DNA from: DASPKT01 sp035626475
GTDB lineage: Bacteria > Pseudomonadota > Alphaproteobacteria > Azospirillales > Azospirillaceae
Reading direction: 5' to 3'
NCBI GenBank assembly: GCA_035626475.1
Contig: DASPNP010000075.1
Span: 1-64,000 of the forward strand
Length of the DNA stretch: 64,000 nucleotides
This document shows, one piece after another, positions 33,755-42,258 of this stretch (its first letter is position 1; each line of letters begins with the position of its first letter). The position numbers and the translations under genes were made by a program. Below the pieces are notes generated by a model that saw only the letters and a list, made by a program, of their open reading frames with translations, searched no databases and was not told the origin of the DNA.

Positions 33755-35289
33755 GCGAGCGCGTCGAGAAACTCCTCCGCCCACTGCTTCAGCGCCGTAC
33801 GCCGCTCCCCGGGCATCGCCGCCAGCTGCTTCAGCATGATCCCCATGCGGGGGTTGGACGAGAGCAGCCGCTCGTGGCGCATCAGGAAGGCCCAGTAGAG
33901 GGCGTTCATCGGGCAGGCGTCGGGGCCGACGGCCTGGGTCACGTCGTAGCGGCAGGTCCTGCAATAGTCGGACATGCGGTCGATGTAGCGGCCGCTGGCG
34001 GCGTAGGGTTTGGAGGCCATGACCCCGCCGTCGGCGAACAGCGCCATGCCGTGGGTGTTGGGCAGTTCCACCCATTCCACCGCGTCGGCATAGACGGCCA
34101 AGTACCATTCCCCCACCTCCTGCGGCCGCAAGCCCGCCAGCAGGGCGAAGTTGCCGGTCACCATCAGGCGCTGGATGTGGTGGGCGTAGGCGGTGCGCCT
34201 GGTCTGGCCGATCACCCGGGCGAGACAGTTCAGGTCGGTCTCGCCGGTCCAGTAGAAGCTCGGCAGCGGCCGGTCGGCGCCCAGCGCGTTGGTCGCGGCG
34301 TAGCCCGGCATGCGCAGCCAGTAGAGCCCGCGCACATATTCCCGCCAGCCCAGGATCTGCCGCACGAAGCCTTCGACCGCATTCAGCGGCGCCCGCCCGG
34401 CCCGCCATTCGCCCTCCGCCGCCCGGCAGACCTCAAGCGGGTCCAGCAGCCCGACATTCAGGTACTGGGCGATGACCGAATGGAACAGCGTGTCGTCGCC
34501 CTGGCGCATGGCGTCCTGGAAGTCGCCGAACCAGGGCAGCCCCTGGCGCAGGAACCGCTCGAGAGCCCTCAGCGCGCCTGCCCGGTCCACCGCGAAGCCG
34601 AAGGGCTCCAGGTCGCCGAACCCATCGGGGAAGCGGCGCGCCACCAGCTCCAGCACCTCGCGGGTGACGGCGTCGGGCTCCTCGGCGAAAGGTTCGGGCA
34701 CCGGCAGCAGGGGCGGCAGGCTCTTGCGGTTCTCCGGGTCGAAGTTCCAGCGGCCGCCCGCGGGTTGTTCACCCCTCTGGCCGTCCGGCTCCATCAGCAG
34801 CCCGGTCTCCCGCCGCATCTCGCGGTAGAAGAATTCCATGCGCAGCTGACGCCGGCCCCCGGCGAAGCGCTCGAACCGGTCGCGCGAGCAGATGAAGCGG
34901 TTATCCTCGCGGATCTCCACCGGCACGCCGGCGGCCTCGCCCCAGCCGCGCATCGCCTGCAGCACCCGCCATTCGCCCGGAAAGGTGGCGACCACGCGCT
35001 CCGCCCCGTGCCGCAGCACCGCCCTGGCGACCTCGCCCGCCAGCGAGCCGCTGTTGCTGGGATCATCGAGCCGGACGTAATCGACCGCGATGCCCTCGGC
35101 CCTGAGCTCGTCCGCGAAGTGGCGCATGGCCGAGAGGAAGAAGGCGATCTTCTTGCGGTGGTGGGGGACATAGCCCGTCTCCTCCGCCACCTCCGCCATG
35201 AGGACCACGTCGCGCGCCGGGTCGAGGTCCGCCAGCGCGGCGATCCCCCGGCTGAGCTGGTCGCCCAGCACCACGCGCACCATCTTCAT
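33751..35289 (-). CDS. phrB: FeS-type bacterial photolyase/cryptochrome (PhrB-like)
   Basis: This 512-residue flavoprotein belongs to the FeS-BCP group, (6-4) photolyases that repair UV lesions with light. It begins with the Rossmann-type MKMVRVVLGDQLSRGI and carries YAHHIQRLMVTGNFALLAGL, EWVELPNTHGMALFADGGVMA and PYAASGRYIDRMSDYC. The four cluster cysteines are visible: one in LNCLARVIG and three in DYCRTCRYDVTQAVGPDACP. It is divergent from the DUF2256 gene, which from memory often accompanies this photolyase. Confidence 0.94.
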   Translation of the reverse strand: MKMVRVVLGDQLSRGIAALADLDPARDVVLMAEVAEETGYVPHHRKKIAFFLSAMRHFADELRAEGIAVDYVRLDDPSNSGSLAGEVARAVLRHGAERVVATFPGEWRVLQAMRGWGEAAGVPVEIREDNRFICSRDRFERFAGGRRQLRMEFFYREMRRETGLLMEPDGQRGEQPAGGRWNFDPENRKSLPPLLPVPEPFAEEPDAVTREVLELVARRFPDGFGDLEPFGFAVDRAGALRALERFLRQGLPWFGDFQDAMRQGDDTLFHSVIAQYLNVGLLDPLEVCRAAEGEWRAGRAPLNAVEGFVRQILGWREYVRGLYWLRMPGYAATNALGADRPLPSFYWTGETDLNCLARVIGQTRRTAYAHHIQRLMVTGNFALLAGLRPQEVGEWYLAVYADAVEWVELPNTHGMALFADGGVMASKPYAASGRYIDRMSDYCRTCRYDVTQAVGPDACPMNALYWAFLMRHERLLSSNPRMGIMLKQLAAMPGERRTALKQWAEEFLDALA

Positions 35290-35339
35290 GACCCGGCTCC
35301 GGACTACCCCTTTGGAGCCAAGGAGATGGAGCGAGGGCC

Positions 35340-35504
35340 GTGCCCGGAAAGATGCGGCGGAAAGGCGACCTGCCGACCAAGGATTGCGCCACCTGCGGCC
35401 GGCCCTTCGCCTGGCGCAAGAAGTGGGAGCGGGTCTGGGACGAGGTGCGCCACTGCTCCGACGCCTGCCGGAAGCGGCGGAATGCCGAGAAAGCGCAGGG
35501 TTAA
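35340..35504 (+). CDS. DUF2256 small zinc-ribbon protein
   Basis: The frame starts at GTG 35340 (an ATG at 35352 is possible) and encodes 54 residues. The sequence KGDLPTKDCATCGRPFAWRK, then KWERVWDEVRHCSDACRKRR, is the full DUF2256 signature, with two Cys pairs (CATC and CSDAC) that would bind one zinc. DUF2256 genes are frequently next to FeS-type photolyase genes, as here (51 bases apart, divergent), suggesting a function linked to that enzyme. The biochemistry is unknown. Confidence 0.85.
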   Translation: MPGKMRRKGDLPTKDCATCGRPFAWRKKWERVWDEVRHCSDACRKRRNAEKAQG

Positions 35505-35535
35505 CGCCATCGGCTTAGCTGGCAGCGTTGCCGGG

Positions 35536-35657
35536 GTGCGTGCTTCGACCGGCTCAGCATGAGGGGGTTTTGCTGCTCCCGGCCAAGCTTGTGCAGACGA
35601 GAACCGCAAGTGTCTGGCGTACCCCGTTCCTCATCCTGAGCTTGTCGAAGGACGCAC
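35536..35657. repeat. Dispersed palindromic repeat, copy A
   Basis: The left arm (GTGCGTGCTTCGACCGGCTC at 35536, then AGCATGAGG) and the right arm (CCTCATCCTGAGCTTGTCGA, then AGGACGCAC to 35657) are near-perfect inverted complements. Between them lies GCTGCTCCCGGCCA, also found in the copies at 42904 and 50285. Confidence 0.85.
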
Positions 35658-35686
35658 GACGCTTCAGCTCCCTGGGGCCAGCAACC

Positions 35687-35986
35687 TCAGGGCGTCAGCG
35701 GCTCCAGGCCGATGCGCTCGCGCACCACGGCGCCCTCGGGCAGGCTGTCGGCCAGCGCACGCCAGGCGAGGAAGTGCGGCGTGCGGCGGTGGGACTCCAG
35801 CGCCGCTTCGCTCTCGAACACTTCCCACAGGTAGAGCAGGGTCGGGTCGGTCTCGTCGGCGGCCAGGTCGAAGCGGAGGCAGCCCGGCTCATTGCGGCTG
35901 CCGGCGACATTGGCCAGCTGGACGGCGATGACGCGATCGCGGAAATCAGGCTGAACGCGGAGGCGGATCAGCTGCGCGACCGGCAT
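35687..35986 (-). CDS. Antibiotic biosynthesis monooxygenase-family protein
   Basis: This 99-residue ferredoxin-like-fold protein belongs to the ABM family, cofactor-free or heme-linked monooxygenases often called putative quinol monooxygenases. Landmarks are the N-terminal QLIRLRVQPDFRD, EPGCLRFDLAADETDPTLLY and LWEVFESEAALESHRRTPHF. The ATG at 35986 is the natural start; the longer frame runs through the tRNA-Ser gene. Substrate unknown. Confidence 0.85.
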   Translation of the reverse strand: MPVAQLIRLRVQPDFRDRVIAVQLANVAGSRNEPGCLRFDLAADETDPTLLYLWEVFESEAALESHRRTPHFLAWRALADSLPEGAVVRERIGLEPLTP

Positions 35987-36015
35987 GGGCTCACGCCCCG
36001 ATGGATTGGGAAGAA

Positions 36016-36106
36016 TGGCGGAGGGGATGGGATTCGAACCCACGATACGGTTTTGCCGTATACCCGCTTTCCAGGCGAGCGCCTTCAACCACTCGGCCAC
36101 CCCTCC
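36016..36106 (-). tRNA. tRNA-Ser (anticodon GGA)
   Basis: On the minus strand the 91 bases form a class II tRNA. GGAGGGG pairs with CCCCTCC in the acceptor, the anticodon loop CTGGAAA gives GGA, a long variable arm (TATACGGCAAAACCGTAT) is present, and the T arm has GGTTCGAATCC. The terminal CCA is encoded (36016-36018). It reads UCC and UCU codons. Confidence 0.96.
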
Positions 36107-36160
36107 GCTGGAACGGCCGGCACCATATAGGGGCGCCGCCGCCACTGCAAGCGCTGTCTG

Positions 36161-36790
36161 TCAGCCCCTGGGCGGGGCGGAATGGCCGGCCAGGAACAGG
36201 CGCACGCAGCCCTCCGCCCGCCGCTGCCGGCCGTCGGCGTCCAGCCGCTCGCCGATGCCCAGCGCCATGCGCAGCTGCATGTGTCCGTTCAGCATGCCGA
36301 AGAACTGCTCGGCGGCCAGCAGCGGCTCGGGCACGCTCAGCCGCCCGCCCGCATCCTGGGCCGCGAGGTAATCCGCCAGCCGGCGCAGCGCGCTGCCGGG
36401 GCCGGTGCGGTAGAAGTCGGTGGCGAGGCCGGGGAACTGCGGCGCCGCGGCCACCAGCACCCGCAGCATCAGGCCGTAATCCTCAAGCTGCAGCAGGTCG
36501 AGGAAGTTCAGCGCCACCCGGGTCAGCACACCCTCCACCGGCTCGTCCGGCGAGGGGTGCAGCAGCGGCGCGGTCATGCGATCGCAGCGCTCGCGCACGA
36601 TCTCGTGGAACAGCGCCTCCTTGCCGGCGAAATGCTTGTAGATGGTCTGCTTGGACACACCCGCCTCGGCGGCGATCAGGTCCATGGAGGCGCCATAGCC
36701 ATCACGCATGAAGACGCGCTGGGCACCGGCCAGGATGGCGGCGCGCTTCTCGGGATCGGGCGGGCGGCCGACGCGCTTGGCGAGTTCCAT
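36161..36790 (-). CDS. TetR-family repressor of the efflux operon
   Basis: This 209-residue TetR/AcrR-type regulator has its helix-turn-helix at about residues 15-60 (AAILAGAQRVFMRDGYGASM, AGVSKQTIYKHFAGKEALF). The C-terminal ligand domain resembles the AefR-like type. It is the last gene of emrA-emrB-tetR: its ATG overlaps the emrB stop region. Two matching palindromes upstream of emrA are plausible operators, so it probably represses its own operon until a toxic compound binds. Confidence 0.92.
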   Translation of the reverse strand: MELAKRVGRPPDPEKRAAILAGAQRVFMRDGYGASMDLIAAEAGVSKQTIYKHFAGKEALFHEIVRERCDRMTAPLLHPSPDEPVEGVLTRVALNFLDLLQLEDYGLMLRVLVAAAPQFPGLATDFYRTGPGSALRRLADYLAAQDAGGRLSVPEPLLAAEQFFGMLNGHMQLRMALGIGERLDADGRQRRAEGCVRLFLAGHSAPPRG

Positions 36791-36791
36791 C

Positions 36792-38402
36792 TTAGTGCCC
36801 CCCGGCACCGGGGCCCCCACCAGGCCCGCCCGCCGCGCGCGGCTTGCGCACCAGCGGCATGGTCAGCAGCGTCACCACGAACAGCGCCCCCATCAGCAGG
36901 AACAGGTCGGAGAATGTCATGACCACCGCCTCGCGCCTGACGGTGCCGGCCATGAGCTTCAGCGCCGCAGCCTGGGCGTCCGATCCCAGCGCGCCCTGCA
37001 GGCTGGCGGCGAGGTTCTCCAGGTGTCCCGCCATGACGGGACGGGTCAGATCCACCCATTCCGACAGGCGTTGGGTGTGCAGGGCCAGCCGCTCGGTGAT
37101 GATCGTGTTGATGCCCGCCAGCCCGAAAGCGCCGCCCAGGTTGCGCATCAGGTTGAACAGGCCGGAGGCGTTCTTCAGCTGGTCCGGCGACAGCGTGCCC
37201 AGCGCCAGCGAGGTGATGGGGATGATGCAGAACATCAGCCCGAAGCCGCGCACCATCTGCGGCAGCATCCACTCCGCCTTGTCCCAGTCGGCCGTCACGC
37301 CCAGCGTCAGCAGGAAGCTGGTCGCCAGCAGCGCCAGGCCGATGGAGATGACGATGCGCACGTCGATCTTGTTCGACAGCACGCCGGCGAACGGCGCCGC
37401 CAGGAACTGGCAGATGCCCGTCACCATCATGACCTGCCCGATCTGCAGGCTGTTCAGCTCGCGTACCTGCCCCAGGAACAGCGGCAGCACATAGACCGAG
37501 CCGTAGAGGCCGATGCCGATGATGAAGCCGTAGAGGCAGCCCATGGCGAAGTTGCGGTCGCGCAGCGCCCTGAGGTCGACGATCGGGTTGGAATGGGTCA
37601 GCGCCCGCCACAGGAAGCCGATGCCGGCAATGACGGCAACGACGGCCATGGTGCGGATCTTCTCCTCCTCGAACCAATTGTGCCGCGCGCCCTCCTCGAT
37701 GACATATTCCAGGCTGCCCAGGAACAGGGCCATCAGCGCCAGCCCGCCCAGGTCGATGCCCTTCAGCAGGCTCCAGTCCGGCCGGTCCAGGTCCATGAGC
37801 GTCCACACGGCGCCGGCCACCAGCAGGCCCGGCACGATGTTGACCAGGAACAGCCAGTGCCAGGAGAAGCTGGCCGTCAGCCAGCCGCCCAGGGTCGGGC
37901 CGATGGTCGGCGCCAGCGTCGCCACCAGCCCGATGATGACGGTCACGCCGGTTCGGTTGCGCGGCGGGAAAGCGGTGAAGGTGGTCGCGAACACCGTGGG
38001 GATCATGGCGCCGCCCAGGAAGCCCTGGAGCGCGCGGTAGAAGACCAGGCTCTCGATGCTGCCGGCATAGGCGCAGGCGAGGCTCATGGCGGTGAAGCCC
38101 AGCGCCGAGGCGGTGAAGAGGATGCGGGTGGAGAGCAGCCGGGACAGGTAGCCCGACAGCGGGATCATCACCACCTCGGCGATGAGATAGGCGGTCTGGA
38201 CCCAGACGATCTCGTCGGCGCTGGCCGAGACGCCGGCCTGGATCTCCGCCAGCGACGCCGAGACGATCTGGATGTCCAGGATCGCCATGAACATCCCGAA
38301 CACCATGGCGACGAAGCCCACCTTGGTGCGCCAGCCGACCCGGCCCTCGGCCGGGGGCGGCGCCGGCGCGGCGCCGACCTGGTCGAGGGTGGCGTCGGTC
38401 AC
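36792..38402 (-). CDS. emrB: DHA2-family drug efflux transporter (EmrB-type)
   Basis: The 536-residue protein is a 14-helix major facilitator superfamily drug:H+ antiporter. Diagnostic stretches are GMFMAILDIQIVSASLAEI in helix 1, VWVQTAYLIAEVVMIPLSGY in helix 2, the ALQGFLGGAMIPTVF region and the GPTLGGWLTASFSWHWLFLV antiporter motif. It works with the EmrA-type adaptor, whose stop overlaps its start by four bases, and an outer-membrane channel encoded elsewhere, to export drugs or fatty acids. Confidence 0.95.
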   Translation of the reverse strand: MTDATLDQVGAAPAPPPAEGRVGWRTKVGFVAMVFGMFMAILDIQIVSASLAEIQAGVSASADEIVWVQTAYLIAEVVMIPLSGYLSRLLSTRILFTASALGFTAMSLACAYAGSIESLVFYRALQGFLGGAMIPTVFATTFTAFPPRNRTGVTVIIGLVATLAPTIGPTLGGWLTASFSWHWLFLVNIVPGLLVAGAVWTLMDLDRPDWSLLKGIDLGGLALMALFLGSLEYVIEEGARHNWFEEEKIRTMAVVAVIAGIGFLWRALTHSNPIVDLRALRDRNFAMGCLYGFIIGIGLYGSVYVLPLFLGQVRELNSLQIGQVMMVTGICQFLAAPFAGVLSNKIDVRIVISIGLALLATSFLLTLGVTADWDKAEWMLPQMVRGFGLMFCIIPITSLALGTLSPDQLKNASGLFNLMRNLGGAFGLAGINTIITERLALHTQRLSEWVDLTRPVMAGHLENLAASLQGALGSDAQAAALKLMAGTVRREAVVMTFSDLFLLMGALFVVTLLTMPLVRKPRAAGGPGGGPGAGGH

Positions 38403-39499
38403 TTCGCGGCCCCCGCCGGGCGCGCGGCGAGCTGGGCGGCGTCGCCGCCGGGCAGCTCGGCCAAGCCGCGCACGCCCTCGTCGCGCGTATCCACCGTCAC
38501 CACGGCCGACAGGCCCGGGCGCAGCAGGCCGGCCAGCGGGCCTTCCTGCGGCAGCGCGATGCGCACCGGCACGCGCTGCACGATCTTGGTGAAGTTGCCG
38601 GTGGCGTTCTCCGGCGGCAGCAGGCTGAACTGGGCGCCACTGGCGGGCGAGACGCTTTCCACCCGCCCCTCGATCTCGACGTCCGGATAGGCGTCCACTG
38701 TCAGGATCGCCTTCTGCCCGACGCGCAGCCGCCGCAGCTGCGTCTCCTTGAAGTTGGCGGTGACGTAGCTCTGGGCCACCGGCACCAGCGACATCAGCTG
38801 CGTGCCCGGCCGCACCAGCTGCCCGACCCGGGCGCCGGAATTGCCGACAACCCCGTCGATCGGCGCGCGGATGACCGTCTTCTCCAGGTCGCTGGCGGCC
38901 AGCTCGGCGGCGGCGCGGGCTTGGCGGATGGCGGCATCCTGCTGGCCGCGCTGGGTTTCCAGCACGCCGATCTGGTCCTGCTCCGCCGCCAGCGCGGCTT
39001 CCGCCCGGCGCAGCGCGGCGGTCGCCTTCTCGGCATCGGCGCGGGCGGTGGCGAGGCGCTGCTGGCTGACGAAGTCGCGGCTGGCAAGCTGGCCATAGCG
39101 GGTGAGATCGGCAGTGGCGCGAGTCAGCTCGGCCCGGGCCGACGCCACGTCAGCCTCCGCCTTGCGGATCAGGGAGTGCGCCAGCTGCAGGCGGCTCTCG
39201 ATGTTGGCGATGGCCGCCTCCTGCACCGCCAGCTGGGCGGCGGCCTGCTCGGCCCGGGCGCGGAAGTCACGATCGTCGATGGTCAGCAGCAGGTCGCCGG
39301 TGCGGACCCGCTGGTTGTCGGCCACCGAGACGGCGGCGACATAGCCCTCGATCCGCGGGCTGATGACCGAGATGTCCGCCTCGACATAGGCATTGTCGGT
39401 GCTCTGCCGGTGGCGCGCCACGGACCACCAGTGCCAGGCGCCGTAGATTGCGGCCAGCAGCAGGACGGGGAGCAGGACGAGGCCGACCTTCTTCTTCAT
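38399..39499 (-). CDS. emrA: HlyD/EmrA-type membrane fusion protein
   Basis: This 366-residue periplasmic adaptor has an N-terminal membrane anchor (VGLVLLPVLLLAAIYGAWHW), the conserved STDNAYVEADISVISPRIEG, a biotinyl-lipoyl domain (GDLLLTIDDRDF), a long alpha-helical hairpin (about 90-210), and the second lipoyl half with RAPIDGVVGNSGARVGQLV. It links the EmrB-type pump to an outer-membrane channel. It is the first gene of the operon; two palindromic operators lie within 110 bases upstream. Confidence 0.94.
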   Translation of the reverse strand: MKKKVGLVLLPVLLLAAIYGAWHWWSVARHRQSTDNAYVEADISVISPRIEGYVAAVSVADNQRVRTGDLLLTIDDRDFRARAEQAAAQLAVQEAAIANIESRLQLAHSLIRKAEADVASARAELTRATADLTRYGQLASRDFVSQQRLATARADAEKATAALRRAEAALAAEQDQIGVLETQRGQQDAAIRQARAAAELAASDLEKTVIRAPIDGVVGNSGARVGQLVRPGTQLMSLVPVAQSYVTANFKETQLRRLRVGQKAILTVDAYPDVEIEGRVESVSPASGAQFSLLPPENATGNFTKIVQRVPVRIALPQEGPLAGLLRPGLSAVVTVDTRDEGVRGLAELPGGDAAQLAARPAGAAK

Positions 39500-39527
39500 G
39501 GGACGGGTTCCCGGGCAGGATTATCAA

Positions 39528-39542
39528 ACTGGACGGTCCAGT
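39528..39542. promoter_or_regulatory. Candidate TetR operator 1
   Basis: ACTGGAC-G-GTCCAGT is a perfect 15-bp palindrome, 29 bases upstream of the emrA start. It shares GTCCAGTAT (39536-39544) with the second site, where ATACTGGAC is its reverse complement. Confidence 0.65.
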
Positions 39543-39586
39543 ATCTGCCCGGAGGATGCGCCCGCCCCGACCTGGGGTCAATCCGG

Positions 39587-39605
39587 ATACTGGACTCACC
39601 AGTAT
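39587..39605. promoter_or_regulatory. Candidate TetR operator 2
   Basis: ATACTGG-ACTCA-CCAGTAT is a perfect palindrome with 7-bp arms and a 5-base spacer, centred about 60 bases from the first site. Two related dyads before a tetR-containing operon are the expected repressor architecture. Confidence 0.65.
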
Positions 39606-39692
39606 GATAATCCGGCGCGCAGCCATGCGGGGGGAGCATGGACCGCAACCAAGGTTCGTCAGACGAGGGGGTCGAGAGGTGCACCCCCTACT

Positions 39693-39744
39693 CGTCACCC
39701 CGGCGTTTGCGCAGCTGGCGCGTAGCGCCAATGCCGGGATGACG
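39693..39744. repeat. Short intergenic inverted repeat (CGTCAYCCCGGC type)
   Basis: CGTCACCCCGGC (39693-39704) and GCCGGGATGACG (39733-39744) are inverted with one mismatch; inside, TTGCGCAGCTGGCGCGTAGCG is itself partly palindromic. CGTCATCCCGGC-type repeats are, from memory, frequent in alphaproteobacterial intergenic DNA. Confidence 0.7.
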
Positions 39745-39799
39745 GTTGCTGGATTGGGCCAACGTCGAGAGCCATCCAGCCAACCTAATAGCGCGGCGC

Positions 39800-40465
39800 T
39801 CATGCGCCGCGCGCAAGGTCCCGGATCGCCTCGAACTGGTGGATATGCGTGCCGGGCTCCGCCTTGCGCGCAGCCGTCAGCATGGCCGCCGCCACGATCT
39901 CCGCCTTCACCGGCCGGTAGCGCTTCAGCCCGCCCAGCATGAAGGGCGACAGCAGGGGTGCGGCCACCATGCCCAGCCGTTCCGCCGGCCTGAACTCCGC
40001 CCGCTTGCCCAGCAGCAGGGAGGGGCGGAACAGGTGCAGCGAGGGGAAGCCCAGGGCGCGCAGCCCCTCCTCCATCTCCCCCTTGGTGGCGAGGTAGAAG
40101 TTCTTCGACCCGGCCTCCGCGTCCACCGAGGAGACGACGCAGAACGCCTCGGTGCCCGCCTCCCGCGCGGCGCGGGCGAAGGCCAGGACGTGATCATGGT
40201 CTACCCGGCGGAAGGCCTCCTTGCTGCCGGCCTTGGCGATGGTGGTGCCCAGGCAGCAGAAGGCGGCCCGCGGCTTCAGGTCCGGCAGCAGCCGCAGCCG
40301 GTCGAAATCGGTCTTGAAGGCGCGCAATTTGCCCCGCGCCGGCGGCCCCGCCTTGCGCACCAGGCTGACGGCCATCCCGACATCGGGCGCCCGCTCGAGA
40401 AGGGAGGATAGGTGCCCGCCGACGAGCCCCGTCCCGCCGGCCACCAGGGCCGTCCAAGGCTGCAT
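39800..40465 (-). CDS. NAD(P)-binding short-chain reductase-like protein
   Basis: The 221-residue protein has a Rossmann fold starting at the N terminus (WTALVAGGTGLVGGHLSSLL) and resembles the HTATIP2/CC3-type atypical short-chain dehydrogenases. CCLGTTIAKAGSKEAFRRVD, VVSSVDAEAGSKNFYLATKG (a YxxxK-like pair) and LHLFRPSLLLGKRAEFRP are typical of that group. Function is unknown; nucleotide binding is likely. Divergent from the metallopeptidase-like gene. Confidence 0.82.
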   Translation of the reverse strand: MQPWTALVAGGTGLVGGHLSSLLERAPDVGMAVSLVRKAGPPARGKLRAFKTDFDRLRLLPDLKPRAAFCCLGTTIAKAGSKEAFRRVDHDHVLAFARAAREAGTEAFCVVSSVDAEAGSKNFYLATKGEMEEGLRALGFPSLHLFRPSLLLGKRAEFRPAERLGMVAAPLLSPFMLGGLKRYRPVKAEIVAAAMLTAARKAEPGTHIHQFEAIRDLARGA

Positions 40466-40551
40466 CGCTCTTCTCCCGTCCACCATGTCACGCCCCCGGA
40501 TCATAGACCGGCACCCGAACCGATCCAGCGCGAACTTGCGGGAACCTATGG

Positions 40552-40563
40552 AGCATTTATGCT
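40552..40563. promoter_or_regulatory. Small palindrome in divergent intergenic region
   Basis: AGCAT-TT-ATGCT is a perfect 12-bp dyad, 57 bases upstream of the metallopeptidase-like ATG. It could be an operator or part of a promoter; evidence is structural only. Confidence 0.3.
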
Positions 40564-40620
40564 ACTGAAGCGCGCATACGACCGGAGCGGAGAGTTGCCG
40601 TGGCGAAGTGAGGCTTGGTG

Positions 40621-42255
40621 ATGGTTGGCCTTCTGTCCGTGCTGCTTCCCGGCTGGAGCGCGGCGGATGAGAGGATCAGGGCGACGCTGACCGTCACGTT
40701 GGAGCGGGAGGGGGACCGGCCGGCCTTCCGGATCGAGGGCCGCCTCAACCGTCCGACGGCCGCGTTCCATTTCGATCTTCCGCCCGCGCTGCACGATGCC
40801 GTCGACTGGCAGGTGGCGGAACCGGGCCTGCGCCTCGCCGGTGCCATGCTCTTGCGCGATGACGGGCGGCCGCTGGAAAGCTTTGCGATTCTGGTGCGCG
40901 CCGATCGCCGGCGCATCGACCGGCAGTACCCGCTCGCCATCGCGGTGGGCAGCCGGGGGCTGCTGCTGCGGCCGTCATTCCTGGCCGGAGACGCCGCGCA
41001 GTTCCGCACCGATATCACGGTCACGGCGGGCGACGGCATGCGGCTGATCGGACGGGCGACCCATGCCGCGGCGGCGCTGGAGCGTCCCGGCCCCGACCAG
41101 GACGCGCGCGTCGCGATCGTGCCGGCCGGGGAGGTGAGGGACGAGGGCTTCGCGCTGTTCGTCACCCCGGCAGATATGGACATGGGGCTGCGCGCGGAGA
41201 TAGTCGCGCAAACCCGACGCGTGCTGTCCTTCTACTCGGAACGGCTGGGCCGGGCGCCGGCCGCGCCGCCGGCGATCCTGCTGGGCCTGGAGGAGCTCGG
41301 TCGGGGCGGGCTCCGGGGCGACACCAGCGCCGGACCCATGATGGTCCTGCGGACCGGCGGAAGCTGGGCGGCCTTCGACCCGGGCCAGTCGGGCCGGCTG
41401 CACCGGGTGATCGCCCACGAGGCCTTCCACTTCTGGAACGCTGAGCTGATCCGGCCGCAGGGGCAGCCGCACCATCCCTGGCTGCATGAGGGTGGAGCCG
41501 AGTATGCAGCGCTGCTGGCCCTGCTCCATGCTGGCCGGATGGACGGCGCGCAGGCCCGGTCCATGCTCGAGGACGCCTTGGACGACTGCGCCGACCAGCT
41601 CGGCGCGCGCGCCCTCCAGGCCGGTGGCGACGCGGCGCGGGGCCGGACGCCCTATGCCTGCGGCACGGCGCTGCACTGGATGGCCGATCTGGCGCTCCGG
41701 CGGCGGGGCGGCGGCGTGCTCGACGTTTGGCGGGAGATGATCGCCGATGGCGGCGCCGACTACGGGCCGGACGATTTCCTGCGCCGTGCCTTCCCCGGCG
41801 AGATGCCGGCCGCCGCGCGCATCGTCCTCGTTGGCGAGGGGACGGAGCGCTGGGCGGCGCTGCCCGGCGCGCTCGCCGGCCTGGGCGCCGAGGTGGCGGT
41901 GGGGCCACCGCGTCCGGAGAAGCAGACCGCACGGATGCTGATGCATCTGCTCCAAGCCAGCTGCGGCAAGGGCCCGTTCGGCTTCTGGACCCGCCAGGGC
42001 CGGCTGGACCTCGACACGAACGAATCATGCGGGCCGTTGTCCGGCGGCCCCGGCATCGACCGGGCGGAAGGACATCCCCTGCCCGCCGGAGCGGCGGATG
42101 CCTATGCCGCCGCGTCCCGGAAATGCGCCGCGGGCCAGCCGGTCAGCCTGGGCGTGGCGGGGTCGACCAGGACCATCGAGGCGCCCTGCCCCAAGCCCCT
42201 GCCGGCGGCACCCGGCACCTTCCGGATCGTCAGGGGTGGACCGCCCTTCTCCTGA
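40621..42255 (+). CDS. Exported M61/M1-like zinc metallopeptidase
   Basis: This 544-residue protein has a short signal-like N terminus (MVGLLSVLLPGWSAADER) and a predicted gluzincin domain. HEAFHFWN gives the two zinc His and catalytic Glu (His266, Glu267, His270), and HEGGAEYAALL supplies the third ligand about 20 residues on, as in M1/M61 aminopeptidases; HEAFHFWN is especially like M61. The N-terminal 250 residues look like a beta-rich domain with no name I recognise. The C-terminal 120 residues contain several cysteines, consistent with periplasmic export. It stands alone. Confidence 0.78.
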   Translation: MVGLLSVLLPGWSAADERIRATLTVTLEREGDRPAFRIEGRLNRPTAAFHFDLPPALHDAVDWQVAEPGLRLAGAMLLRDDGRPLESFAILVRADRRRIDRQYPLAIAVGSRGLLLRPSFLAGDAAQFRTDITVTAGDGMRLIGRATHAAAALERPGPDQDARVAIVPAGEVRDEGFALFVTPADMDMGLRAEIVAQTRRVLSFYSERLGRAPAAPPAILLGLEELGRGGLRGDTSAGPMMVLRTGGSWAAFDPGQSGRLHRVIAHEAFHFWNAELIRPQGQPHHPWLHEGGAEYAALLALLHAGRMDGAQARSMLEDALDDCADQLGARALQAGGDAARGRTPYACGTALHWMADLALRRRGGGVLDVWREMIADGGADYGPDDFLRRAFPGEMPAAARIVLVGEGTERWAALPGALAGLGAEVAVGPPRPEKQTARMLMHLLQASCGKGPFGFWTRQGRLDLDTNESCGPLSGGPGIDRAEGHPLPAGAADAYAAASRKCAAGQPVSLGVAGSTRTIEAPCPKPLPAAPGTFRIVRGGPPFS

Positions 42256-42258
42256 GGC

